A DNA stretch of 64,000 nucleotides, from assembly GCA_037102815.1 (NCBI GenBank), contig BTPP01000001.1, positions 3,187,001-3,251,000 of the forward strand, in the 5' to 3' direction. Positions 1 to 10,350 of the stretch are shown in pieces. The position numbers and the translations under genes are program-made. How positions within the stretch are numbered: the stretch's first letter is position 1; each line of letters begins with the position of its first letter. The DNA comes from Neurospora intermedia (lineage: Eukaryota; Ascomycota; Sordariomycetes; Sordariales; Sordariaceae). Under the pieces are notes generated by a model. It was not told where the DNA came from and did no database searches. It saw only the letters and a program-made list of their open reading frames with translations.

Positions 1-1783
1 CATGGCGCTGGCGTTAAGGGGTGGGAGATGATGTTATCACGTAATCGAGAGCTGTGTACAACTGTAAAGAAGCAACGACATACTTTTGCTGGGTTAGCAT
101 GGTCAGTCAAGCCAACGATCCTGGACTTTTTGTATATCATTTCCGTGTGTCGCATTGGGATGAATGTCGTCTTCCTCTTTGTCTTTGTGTGTAGCACTAA
201 AGATGTTTCTTATGAGGCCAACCAAACCGGTTTTCTGTCTAGGAAGAAGCTGAGTTGCTGTTTCTGAAATCATGATACATTCTTTGTTGAACCCAACCCA
301 CTGGTAAGTTGAGGTTGCAATGCAATGGTGTACAACGGCTGTTGATGCGGGGAGCACCCAGCTCGGGAAATATGAACGGTTATTCCCTTGTGGAATAGGA
401 TATGTAATGTCTTTTGTGTCTCGTGTGACACATGCATCTCGGGCGATGATCATCCTACCGAGGAATCGCGCATCGAATAGGAGAGAAACTTTGAAGGTAG
501 GCGCTGGATGTGACACCCGTCCAATAGGTACTCCCGAGCATGCGGTGCGGTATCTCGCAGATCAAAATCAGCACCACCTGCCACCCAGTATTGTAACATC
601 CGTCCAGCACAACCGAGAGCCTGAAAATGGAGGCAAACCCCTGCCACCGCTGCACATACATCACCTTATACTACATCACATTTTCTCTCTCGCGGCAAAT
701 CATGCGGCTCTGAATCGCAGACAGTCCGAGATCCCTATGCAGGAGTCGCAGGTTGGCAGCGTCAGAGCGCCGAGGAAAACATGATCATCCCAGCGAGCCC
801 ACCGGCTTTCTCTCTCCCACAAATAAACTTCTTGCCGCTTTCCACTGCCGGGTTGAAATTGGGGTCGATGGGGTACGGCAGTCCCCGCACCGCCATGTTC
901 AGCTCGTTGGGGGACCGGGGGCCTCGCGGACGGCGTGCCGTGTGTTCGGCCGGCTTGGCCAAGACCGCCTTGGACAACCCCAACATCCAAGTTAAGTGCG
1001 GCCCCTGAAAGGGCCCCATTACCCCAAAACAACACCAACTTCTCCAATGGGGTGGAAGCTCGAGAACTTGAATCGGGTGGAGTTACCGATGTCGAGCACC
1101 GGGCTATGGCGGCCGGCGGGTGATTTACCGCGAACTACATACGTTGGTAGCGTCATTGATGGGGAACAGATGCCGACCGAAAGGGCCGAATGAGCTTATC
1201 TCCGCCTGCCATTACGAAGTCAATTTGTTTCATTTTCTTTTCTCACAAGCGGGATGCGCTCCTGGTGCAGGGTGGTGTTTTGCTAGCAACAAGAAACGTC
1301 AACATTCAGTAACCGTGCTTGGCTCTGTACCCCGCGAAAAGATTTCCACGGCCGGTTCCACCATCCGACCGAGCCCCGGCCATCTCCGTACGGTAAAAAG
1401 GTGTGGAGAGTAGTCCAGGCGGTTGCCCACACTCCGGGCAAATTTGTAGGCGCCGCGGAGTCAACGCGGGGTTCATAACCAATAGAGAAAATCACATAGA
1501 CAAACATGAAGCAGAAAGACAATGCGAACTGGACGAACTGTAATAGGATCTCCAATACACGCACCGTAGCTGATCGTCCTGAGCCAAACCCAGACAGACT
1601 AGTGCCGTATTCATATGTATTCACATCACAGCCTCAAGTACACATGCCTGGCTGTGCAGCGGTACTTATAGACATATCAGCCTCAGCCCGGTTCCTCTCA
1701 ACTTATATTTCACTCCCTTGACCCGCTCGCTTTCCTTGACTCGTCCAGAACCAAACTGCTCCGCCATCGAGGTTCGGAAGAAG
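1..1783. other. upstream intergenic region, no supported gene
   Basis: No open frame here has a recognisable domain or a convincing exon structure. A minus-strand frame at 762-1019 holds a short protein-like stretch (NMAVRGLPYPIDPNFNP) but overlaps another open frame and has no supported start. The last 200 bases probably hold the promoter and leader of the P450 gene; a pyrimidine-rich, TATA-like stretch lies near 1695-1740. Confidence 0.5.
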
Positions 1784-3377
1784 ATGGCCATTATCAGCCT
1801 TCTCATGTCCCCATGGGCGCCCGTCGTCCTATTAGCGGGCGTTGCCTTTTACTATCTTGTCCCCTATTTCGTCACATATAGCGCTCTGCGCAAGATTCCC
1901 TCTCCCTTCCCAGCCCAGTTCACGGATCTCTGGCTCCTGTCGGTATGTCGGAGAGGTAACAGATACCAAAGAGTGGATGAGCTTCACAAGAAGCTGGGTC
2001 CCGTTGTTCGTATCCAGCCCAACCACGTCAGTATCTGCGATGACGCCGCTATTCCCACTATTTACGGCCACGGAAACGGCTTCCTCAAGTCGCAAGTCTC
2101 CCACATCGATCCATCGAACATCATCCTCTGTCTTGCTAACAGTTCATAGCGACTTCTACGATGCCTTTGTCAGCATTCGCCGGGGTCTTTTCAACACACG
2201 CGACCGCGCCGAGCACACGCGCAAGCGCAAGATTGTCTCCCATACTTTCTCTGCCAAGTCCGTCCAGCAGTTCGAGCCCTACATGCACTCCAACCTTGAA
2301 CTCTTCGTCAAGCAGTGGGACAGTATGATCAAGAACTCCAAGAACCCCGACAAGGCCGCCCATCTCGACTGCCTCGAGTGGTTCAACTACCTTGCCTTCG
2401 ACGTCATCGGTGATCTCTCCTTCGGCCAACCCTTTGGTATGCTTTCCTCCGGTGCCGACATGGCCGAGATCCGCTCCTCCCCTGACGCTGCTCCCATCTA
2501 CGCCCCTGCCATCGAGATTCTCAACCGCCGCGGTGAGGTGTCCGCGACGCTCGGCATTCATCCCGCCCTCAAGCCCTTTGCCAAGTACCTGCCCGATCCT
2601 TTCTTCACCAAGGGCCTTGCCGCCGTCGAGAACCTCGCGGGCATCGCCATCGCCTGCGTCAAGTCCCGCCTTGACAATCCTCCCCCGGTCACCCGCAAGG
2701 ACCTGCTCCAGCGCCTGATGGAAGGCCGTGACGAAAAGGGCGAGCCTCTCGGGCGCGAAGAACTCACTGCCGAAGCCCTAACCCAACTCATCGCCGGTTC
2801 CGACACCACCTCCAATTCGTCCTGCGCTCTGCTCTTCCACGCCGTCCGCACTCCCGGTGTGATGGAGAAGCTCCAAGCCGAGCTCGACGCCAACATCCCC
2901 CCCGAAGTCGACGTGCCCACCTATGACATGGTCAAGGACCTGCCCTACCTGGAAGCCGTCATCAACGAGGTCTTGCGCTTCCACTCCACCTCCGGCATCG
3001 GCCTCCCCCGCCAGATCCCTCACGACGCCGCCCAGGGCGTGCACATCCAGGGGTATTACCTCCCTCCGGGAACCGTTCTGTCTGTGCCCACGTATAGCAT
3101 CCACCACAGCAAGGAGATCTGGGGCCCCGATGCGGATGAGTTCAAGCCGGAGAGATGGGAAAGGTTGACACCGAGGCAGAAGAACGCGTTCATTCCCTTT
3201 AGCCATGGACCCCGTTCTTGTGTAGGGCGGAATGTGGCGGAGATGGAGATGAAGCTGATTGTGGCTACATGGGCGAGGAGGTATGAGGTTAAGCTGCTGC
3301 AAGACTACATGGATACTAGAGAAGGGTTCTTGAGGAAGCCGCTTGGGTTGAAGGTTGGGTTGAAGTTGAGGAAGTAA
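1784..3377 (+). CDS. benzoate 4-monooxygenase cytochrome P450 (CYP53 family)
   Basis: The gene has two exons (1784-2091 and 2150-3377) and encodes 511 residues, a normal microsomal P450 length. An N-terminal hydrophobic anchor (about residues 5-28) is followed by a Pro-rich hinge, the I-helix AGSDTT (about 318-323), an ExxR helix (NEVLR), a PERW motif and the heme loop FSHGPRSCVG with ligand Cys460. CYP53 enzymes para-hydroxylate benzoate at the ER, which feeds the protocatechuate/beta-ketoadipate route; the family call comes from overall resemblance to fungal benzoate hydroxylases such as A. niger BphA. The 58-bp intron begins GCAAGT and ends ATAG, with branch site GCTAAC at 2135-2140. Only this GC-AG junction joins the frames, reading LKS-DFYDAF. 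The nearby GT at 2096 would shift the frame. No pathway partner is adjacent. Confidence 0.92.
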
Positions 3378-3870
3378 GCGGTGGGCAGTAGCGGGGCAAG
3401 CGATAAGAGATAGGGAGGGGGTGAGGATGCCAGATGGGTGGTTGCAGTAGAGTGGCGGGGTTTACCGAATGATACGCCAGGACGAGGGTTTACATATGAT
3501 GATGCCCCTGATCGATGCATTGCAGCGGCTAGCAATTTTGATGTGTTGTACAACAGCTACGGCAAGCATTATCTCCATACTCATCCTCTCTCAAGTCAAC
3601 AATTTCTTTTGAACCATTCCTTGTTTTGTTTTTTTTCCTTGGAACATTTCTACTTTCTTCAAACAAAAGAAAGTTGTCTACATCATTGCATGCGTTCTTC
3701 AGAGCTTCATTGGGTATCATAAGCGACCAAACTCACAAACTACCCAACCTGCATTCGATCATCGACGACAAGATTAGAAGAACATCGGCAACATCGCCCA
3801 AGCCAAAAAAAAAATAACTCTTCAAAACAGCAAGAAAAAATGTGAAAAGAGAAGCTGTGTTTTGGGCGTT
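3378..3870. other. 3' region of the P450 gene, no gene seen
   Basis: This holds the 3' untranslated region of the P450 gene, a T-rich stretch near 3600-3665 and an A-run at 3808-3817. Nothing codes convincingly. Confidence 0.5.
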
Positions 3871-3941
3871 GCCCACAGCCAGAATCGAACTGACGACCTC
3901 ATCATTACTAGTGATGCGCTCTACCACTGAGCCATGCGGGC
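3871..3941 (-). tRNA. tRNA-Thr (anticodon AGU)
   Basis: Read on the minus strand, the sequence folds as a cloverleaf. The acceptor GCCCGCA pairs with TGTGGGC with one G-T pair, and the D arm starts GCTC-AGTGGTAG. The anticodon stem is CATCA/TGATG with loop CTAGTAA (anticodon AGT), and the T arm is GTCAG-TTCGATT-CTGGC. It has no intron and is 71 nt before CCA addition. A34 would be edited to inosine, so it reads ACU/ACC/ACA. Confidence 0.95.
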
Positions 3942-4454
3942 TTCTGATGTTCTTTCTGTCAAGAAGTGGGCCATATCAATCGACTCCAGCTGTTGGCCCC
4001 ACTGACGTTCACGATTCGTCTTTGTCAAGGTCGCCGATGACACTCGTCAGTTGTTACCGACCAATGCACTGATTCAAGCTCATATTTCTGGCAAAGGGCT
4101 TTGTCAATTGAACTAACTATCATTGTTCATTACCTGACTGCCACACACGCAGAAGTTATCAAAGGGGTATCATACGCTGACAGGCTGCTCTCAGCAACCG
4201 CTGACTTGCTTCCCAAACTCCAGACTCTTGCATTCTTAATGACTGAACGATGAGTTTGGTGACCATGGTGGAGAGCTAGATGGATCCCTCGGGAAGAAGG
4301 TCGACTAGGTTGGTGATGAACGCTTGCCATCCCTGAGGGACGCGGAAATGGTGGGCGCCGCCTCCAGGGGAGTCAGGGTGGAAGACTGAACGATGGAAAA
4401 TATCCCGAACCTAACCCTGGAACTATGCCTCGCAATTCCAGACAATCTTCGCTT
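3942..4454. other. intergenic, nothing recognised
   Basis: No supported gene or repeat. The stretch leads into a decayed copy of the RRM-like gene on the minus strand. Confidence 0.4.
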
Positions 4455-4960
4455 CAGGCATTGTCGATGTCCGACCCGCCGTTCGAGTCCTCGTCCGATG
4501 AAAATGTGATTAAGTCACCAGTCGGGTGATTGTCGCCAGCCTCGCCGGTAGCCGTCACGACCTGCTGCTCAGAGAATGCAGGCATAATGCTCTTAATAGT
4601 GGGGATCACGTTTACGGGTACAGGTATGGGGTCAATACACCAACGGATGTGAAGTCCCGGCCATTCGGCCCTTAAAGCCTTCCGAGCGACCTGCGCCTGG
4701 GCGCGGAGGGAGCAGAGGTTCCAGCGAAGGTGGTACTTGTGCAGCCCGGGCTACTCGGCCCTCAGAGCATTTCTCACAGAAGTTAGGATAGGAATAGAAG
4801 GCAAATCTGATTAGGAGTTCTTTCTCATCCTCATTGAGGATGGTGATATGCTGCCTTTAGGTACGCGTTAAACTTGAGGTTGGCCTCAAGAAAGCGACAG
4901 CATGAAGTTGAGATGTTAGAGATTGCTTAGTATCCTTTTGTGTAGCCACTCTGTTACATA
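4455..4960 (-). pseudogene. decayed partial copy 1 of the RRM-like gene
   Basis: Read on the minus strand, the 3' end still encodes GDLITFSSDEDSNGGSDID before a stop. This parallels the C-terminal GDLISFDSDVEEADSDE of the intact gene at 6022-7143. Upstream blocks match the same gene in order: the region encoding RAEWPGLHIRWGIDP (about 4625-4690) and the region encoding the FLEANIKFDTQD part (about 4850-4915). The frame is broken by stops and indels. The RAEWPGL-coding segment also appears a second time near 4735-4780, so the copy carries an internal partial duplication. Only the second-RRM half and tail survive. Confidence 0.75.
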
Positions 4961-5279
4961 CTACCAACGCCGAAGCTAAGAGTCACCGCAAGGATCTATC
5001 GTGGACGCTGCGAACATCCTGCACAGTCCTTTTACCATAATCACACCCTTCAACATGTTGAGAGAGAGAATACCACTAACATAAGGTAGGATTATATCAC
5101 ACTGAAATATATTCCATCCGAAAAGACCAAATAAACAAGGGTATCAGTTGAGGTCAACACAAGCATCCCTACTCCGAGCAGCTAAGATGTGAACTTCCCA
5201 ACTCCGATCTTCCAAATGCCACGCAATCTGTATACTGCTTTTTCGCTTGTCACGCTCAATTGATGCCGTAAAAGTCTGA
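4961..5279. other. spacer between decayed copies
   Basis: AT-richer sequence with no gene. It separates the two degenerate copies of the RRM-like gene. Confidence 0.4.
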
Positions 5280-5520
5280 TCAGCGTCCGAGTCGTTGGGC
5301 TATTCTTCAGTTCTCCGAATCGACGGTGATAAAGTCACGAACGGACATAACACTTCCGCTGGCAGCCGGCGAAGCCTCAAACTCTGGGTGGGGGAGAATT
5401 ATTGCTCTATATAGAGGTACCAGGCATAAAGTTAACTGGAATTGACAGGGGGTCGGTTCACCAACGAATATGAAGACCAGGCCACTCTGCTCTGAGGGTC
5501 TGGCAAGCAACCTAGGTCTG
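5280..5520 (-). pseudogene. decayed partial copy 2 of the RRM-like gene
   Basis: The minus strand has a short open stretch ending in VRDFITVDSEN and a stop, matching the acidic tail GDLISFDSD of the intact gene. Upstream bases 5448-5515 align with the block that encodes RAEWPGLHIRW in the intact gene. The homology stops near an A-run at about 5529-5552. The copy is shorter and more diverged than copy 1. Confidence 0.65.
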
Positions 5521-6021
5521 TGCCACTGGAAAAAACAAAAACAAAAAAAAAAACACGTCCATCCCGGAAGCCGCTCCAGGCTGCATATACCAATGAGAAG
5601 AAGGTTGAGGTGTTGTGCCGAGAATTGCTAAATCTTGAAGAAACCGTAATTAATTTGGTGGTTAAATAGGCATTCCGTATCTATCCGGTTTAATCTTGGT
5701 TGTTCAGGAGCCTCGGATGTGTTACGATTGACATGCGTTGATTCGATGCATGCGACAAAGACGGGGAGAAACAGGACACATAATCAAGGAATAATCGGCA
5801 GCGTCTTTCTATCGAGTCATAGTCTCCGAGCAACTAGAGAGAAAATTGACTGAAGGCAGGTTCTTATTCATAAGCCACGTAAACTACCTCTAAACACTCA
5901 AAGACACGCTTGGGTATCAACTAATAGAAACGCCGAAACTCCACGCAACTAGTCAGCATATTTTCAGGCTTCAACTCTTCCCGGGCACCACAATGACCGC
6001 CCTGATTCTCGCTGCGACCTA
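5521..6021. other. spacer with A-run, no gene
   Basis: It starts with an A-rich run (about 5529-5552) that ends the homology of decayed copy 2. No gene is visible in the remainder, which runs to the stop codon of the intact RRM-like gene. Confidence 0.4.
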
Positions 6022-7143
6022 TCAAAAGTCATAAATATCTGACCTTTTCTCATCGCTGTCCGCCTCCTCGACATCAGAGTCGAAGCTGATCAGGTCGCCA
6101 GCAGGGGTATGGCTAACCTCGCTAGCGGCCACTGGCGCCCTTTGCTGCGGGAACGAGGGGAACATCGTGCTCATGGCGGTAGGTACCATGTTAACTGATA
6201 CAGCCATGGGATCAATACCCCAGCGGATATGGAGTCCCGGCCACTCTGCTCTCAGCGCCTTGCGCGCAACTTGGGCTTGCGCGCGGAAGCTGCCAAACGT
6301 CCAGCGAATAAGACGCTCGTCCTTGTCCTCACGGACAACGGTGATATCTTGAGTATCAAACTTGATGTTTGCCTCGAGGAAGTGGGTGAGTCTGTGGATA
6401 TCCACGACCTCGATTGGGCCGTGGATTTCGAGAACACGGGACGCAGAGTGAGGAAGGTCGACCTGGATTGGCGATCGGTTGTTGTTCCAGGTGACGGCGA
6501 TAGTGCGTCCGGCAATCTTGAGGTTACCAGCTTGAACGAACTGATATATATGAACTGCCTCCTCTCTGTTGAACATTGCGAGCTTTGCGCAAGCAGTCGG
6601 GTGCCGAGAATTGGTCCCGGGGGCCACAGATGTGGCGTAGACTCTTCCAAAGGGGGCGTGTATGCACAAAGCGTCCAAGAGAATCTTGACAGTTGTGCCG
6701 GAAGGGAGATTCGTGAAGAACAGTGCACAGTTCTGTTCGGGATCAACGCCGAGAGAGGAGTTTTTGGGATTCGTGATATCCCCTTTGTACCGCCAGGAAA
6801 AGCCTGCCCTAACCTTTTGCTCGGCAGTGAATTGTGGTTCGTCACCTTTCACTGAGTCCATGGGGCGGAACAGACCGGAGGGAGCAGGCCTATCTGGAGT
6901 ATGCTCTGTATCTACTTCGGAAGTTGGGGTAGGGGCCTGGGCCTTGCGGCGCCAGTCCGGGATGCTCGATGCGGTGGGTGTCGAGTGAGTGTCAAGCGCC
7001 GTCGAGCGCTGGGCGGGAATGACATAGGTGACTGGGCGCAAGGTGGTTGACGGCGCGCGGGTTGAGCCTTGTTGAACGGGTGCGCCAGAGGGGGTCGACC
7101 CAGAGTTACACGAAGAATAGGTTTTCTTCTCGTGATCCTGCAT
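6022..7143 (-). CDS. protein with two divergent RRM-like domains
   Basis: A single-exon gene of 373 residues. The first 130 residues are Pro/Ser/Thr-rich and probably disordered. Residues about 140-215 resemble an RNA-recognition motif: the strand ALFFTNLPSGTTV, helix ILLDALCIHAPFGRVYA, and a later block GRTIAVTW. Residues about 235-315 hold a second, more divergent alpha/beta unit starting RVLEIHGPIEVV and ending GLHIRWGIDP. The C-terminus is acidic (FDSDVEEADSDE). Proteins with this layout are common and poorly studied in Sordariales; RNA binding is inferred from the fold only. Two decayed partial copies lie downstream in the same orientation, so this is the surviving member of a tandem family. 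The start is the first ATG of the open frame. Confidence 0.75.
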   Translation of the reverse strand: MQDHEKKTYSSCNSGSTPSGAPVQQGSTRAPSTTLRPVTYVIPAQRSTALDTHSTPTASSIPDWRRKAQAPTPTSEVDTEHTPDRPAPSGLFRPMDSVKGDEPQFTAEQKVRAGFSWRYKGDITNPKNSSLGVDPEQNCALFFTNLPSGTTVKILLDALCIHAPFGRVYATSVAPGTNSRHPTACAKLAMFNREEAVHIYQFVQAGNLKIAGRTIAVTWNNNRSPIQVDLPHSASRVLEIHGPIEVVDIHRLTHFLEANIKFDTQDITVVREDKDERLIRWTFGSFRAQAQVARKALRAEWPGLHIRWGIDPMAVSVNMVPTAMSTMFPSFPQQRAPVAASEVSHTPAGDLISFDSDVEEADSDEKRSDIYDF

Positions 7144-10100
7144 CTTGGCTTGTTGTACTTAATGTCTGTTTATGGTGTGGATATTGACTGCGAACGGCGA
7201 GGAGAAGGAAAGTCGGACGGATTCAAGAGGCTTTGGACGTATTCGAAGAGTAGGGATTGCCGGAATAGGGGAACCCGATTTTCAAATATTGTCGTGGAGC
7301 TGTTGGATCCGGGGTGTGTCCGTGGTGTTGAACCCGAAAGAGGTGAGGGTTCGAACACCAGAAAGTCGAAGCGAGGAGGATTTGAGAGCAAAACTTGTGT
7401 TTTTTTTATAGGGAGACCTGGAACATAACGAATTGTGCGAGGGTGGTCCGTCCACGAGTGCAAATTCTCACATGTATGAAGGCAGTGAAGGGGACGAGTG
7501 AAGGGGATCATTCACCTAGCTTCTTGGACTTTCGGTCCATGGCCTGGTCTCCACGGTGACGGTCTGCCATCGAAGCAACATCAGATGAAAGGCCAGGTAT
7601 ATCATGACAGAAAGTGTTCAAGTGAATGTTATTACGCGTCATGTCGAACTGCGCATTGATGAGGTTTTGTCTCCCTTTGCAACAAGTTCGTGATTTTGTG
7701 GCAGGCAGGATAGGGGGCTTTATATCTCTCAGGTTGTGGACAGCAGCAACATAGGTGACTACAATGGTAAGATCATGAGCGCAGAATAAACAGGTACTTA
7801 CGAACAGAGTCACAAGGATATTTCGACACATAGTTTGAATGTGGTAGCAGCACCTGGAGAGTGTTATCAAATGTTTGACATGTCTCGTCCTGTTACTACT
7901 ACAGCCTAGTCATGTTCTTTTTCGAAATAGCTGTAACGAATAAAGATTGAGTAATGCCAAAAGACTTCTATGAATGAGCCATAGACGTCGTGATATCATC
8001 CATGCTGGCGTTCGGCGATCTCAACTGTCAGTTTCCGGCTGGCGGGATGCTTCAATTACGAAACTTGTTTCCACGTTACCCCCCTTCGCTACTAGAGGTA
8101 CTAAGTACAAGTTGTAACAAGCAAAGTGCGTTTCTCAGCAAACCATCGCAAACGTCATTCATGTCACTGAAATATTTGACACTCCGTGAAGGAAGGAGCG
8201 CGGCTCATTCTGGATCACCCCGCTGGTGTCCCGCTCCTTCCTTCACTTGTCCTCATGACTCCACCACGAGACTCCTGCTCAAACTTCCTACAAACACTCA
8301 GGGCGGTATCAAGTGAACTGATTGACCGCCTTTGCCGGCTGGCAACGCCGGCGGAGCCGACAACTTGCAGTGGTGATGGCCCGCGGGATTCTCTTCAGTA
8401 AACGCTCCATGAAGTACATCAAATCGGATGACGGTCACCGCTTTTGGATTCCATATTACCACGAGAAAACGACAGACAGATGTGGTAGTCAGCACATTAT
8501 CCATGAAAAAATAAGAAGCGAGGAAATTTACAAACGTGTATGTGTAATCATGTAGTAACTGGTTCGAGGAAAGCAGCGGATGATGATGAGGAAACCCTCG
8601 AGGTAGACGTCTTGAAAGTTCTCAACAAAATATAAGATTACCTGGTGGGTATCCCATCTCGACTGCTTTTAATACGAGAATCTCTGCGTAGGAGTTAATC
8701 ACCACGCTTGCCCGGCCCAACGCCGCGCTTTTGTCCTCATACATTGTGTTAAGGGGAATTAACCATGCGAACACGGCCATTGTAGGAACAACCCAACAGA
8801 GTCCTTTAGAATCAGAGTACCGGAAATAGGCCCGAGGAATTCCTAAGCAACAGACTTGAAGATTCATACTGTTCAACTTCTCACGAGGTACATCTAAGAA
8901 GGTGTTCTCTCTTTGCATCAACCTCTAGACAGACTCATTTGGTCATGTTCACGCGAGAAGTTGCACAAAGTGATTCAAATCTGGTTAACCCCACGGCACC
9001 TCCAAGTATTAACTTTTTCTACTCACTGCCGACCCCGGATCCCAACGACAGAGTGTGGGGGATCTACGCTCTTGTGATGGAGAAACCGAACTGCCCTGCC
9101 AAACTTTACAGTGGCTCAGGCACCAGAGACAGGTATCGAGTGAGAAGCAGAATGTGGCAGTAGGAACTCGGAAACCAGGTACCTCGCTTTCCTCACTCTG
9201 CCCTCGAAAAGAGGCATACGATCGAGCAGAAATCCTGCTGCGATCTTGTCTGTTGTAGAGGCAGTTGTCCGTGGCAGCAATGAGAGAAGTGAAGAATGAA
9301 GTGCAATTTTCGACTGTAACACGGGTGACTAAAGCTTTCCTTGCTCAGATTGAGTTATCAAGCAATGGTCCACAACACCAGCAATGTTCATCACTTATTT
9401 GAGGGACGAGGTAGGTCTGAACATCATTTCAATCTGTCAAGTATGTGATTTTGATCAGATCTGAAGGAGGTCATACCATGTATCCAGGTCAGTAATCGTA
9501 AGAATAACCCGAACGCGGACAGTCTAGTAGTGTTTTTTGTGGTTGTGAAAGACCGAAGTATTTGTGACAGGGATTAAACTGGTCAAGAAACATATCAGCC
9601 ATTCTATCAGGAACTTCTTTAACCATAAACTGCCTCGAGGTTGAGTTCAAAAGCATAATGACAACGCGTGGATGCGTAAAAATAGTATAGCCAAGGTGTG
9701 ATGGACAGACCTTGACGTGTTCGGTCTATCCAATGGCCATTCGTCAGGCTAGAGAATGGATAGCTCTATAGCAAGAGACCTGAATGATGAGTTCCTACAT
9801 GTATTCACGGCCTCAGGTCTCCCTAAATCACCTGACTCCAGAGTGATGTGGCTGGTCGACCCGGACGGAAAAGGAGACCAATCGGGGCTGATTCTTGATT
9901 GTGGCAAGGATTCGTCAGTCGAGGACACCACTTCGCTGCGAGTGGAGGCATTTTCGCGAATCACGTCGCCTAAAAGGCATCTCTGCATGGCATCCTTTTC
10001 CTGGCTTTCCAGGCTTTCCTGGTTCTGACCCGATCGCGCCCACTCTTCCCGCCCGTTACAGTCATGCATCGCGGGGTTCGGATGCTTTTTGACGTCACCC

Positions 10101-10350
10101 ATGGTTTCAGGGAATCCTGTATCTCTCTAGACGTCATGGTCTGATGATGCCCTAGCGGAAAGGATGGTAATGATGGATGGTCTTGTGATGAATGTGCTGA
10201 ATCTCGACATATATCAGACTCGAGTTCCCGGGTGTCTGTTCTAGAAGACTTTTGTTCCTAGAAAGATCGGATCGTTGCATTTCAAGGCCACGAAATTCTC
10301 CGAGACACACTATATCTCAATAGCCGCTACCCACTGGAAGCTACTGCACC
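7144..10350. other. 3.2-kb region without a supported gene
   Basis: Several frames of 100-120 codons occur on the minus strand: 7508-7870 with a hydrophobic Cys-containing start, 8622-8921 with a hydrophobic stretch near SKGLCWVVPTMAVFAWLIP, and 9749-10102. None shows a known domain, and no clean intron joins them. They could be fragments of decayed genes or chance frames. The last 200 bases probably hold the promoter of the Gly-rich protein gene. Confidence 0.4.

Noticed and set aside
2136-2561. Minus-strand open frame of 141 codons inside the P450 gene
   Set aside because: It is a shadow of the C-ending-codon-rich P450 frame and has no domain.
7508-7870. Possible small secreted Cys-containing protein with an intron
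   Set aside because: The only candidate intron (GTAAGT to TAG, 43 bp) is too short and breaks the frame; no signal-peptide cleavage pattern is clear.
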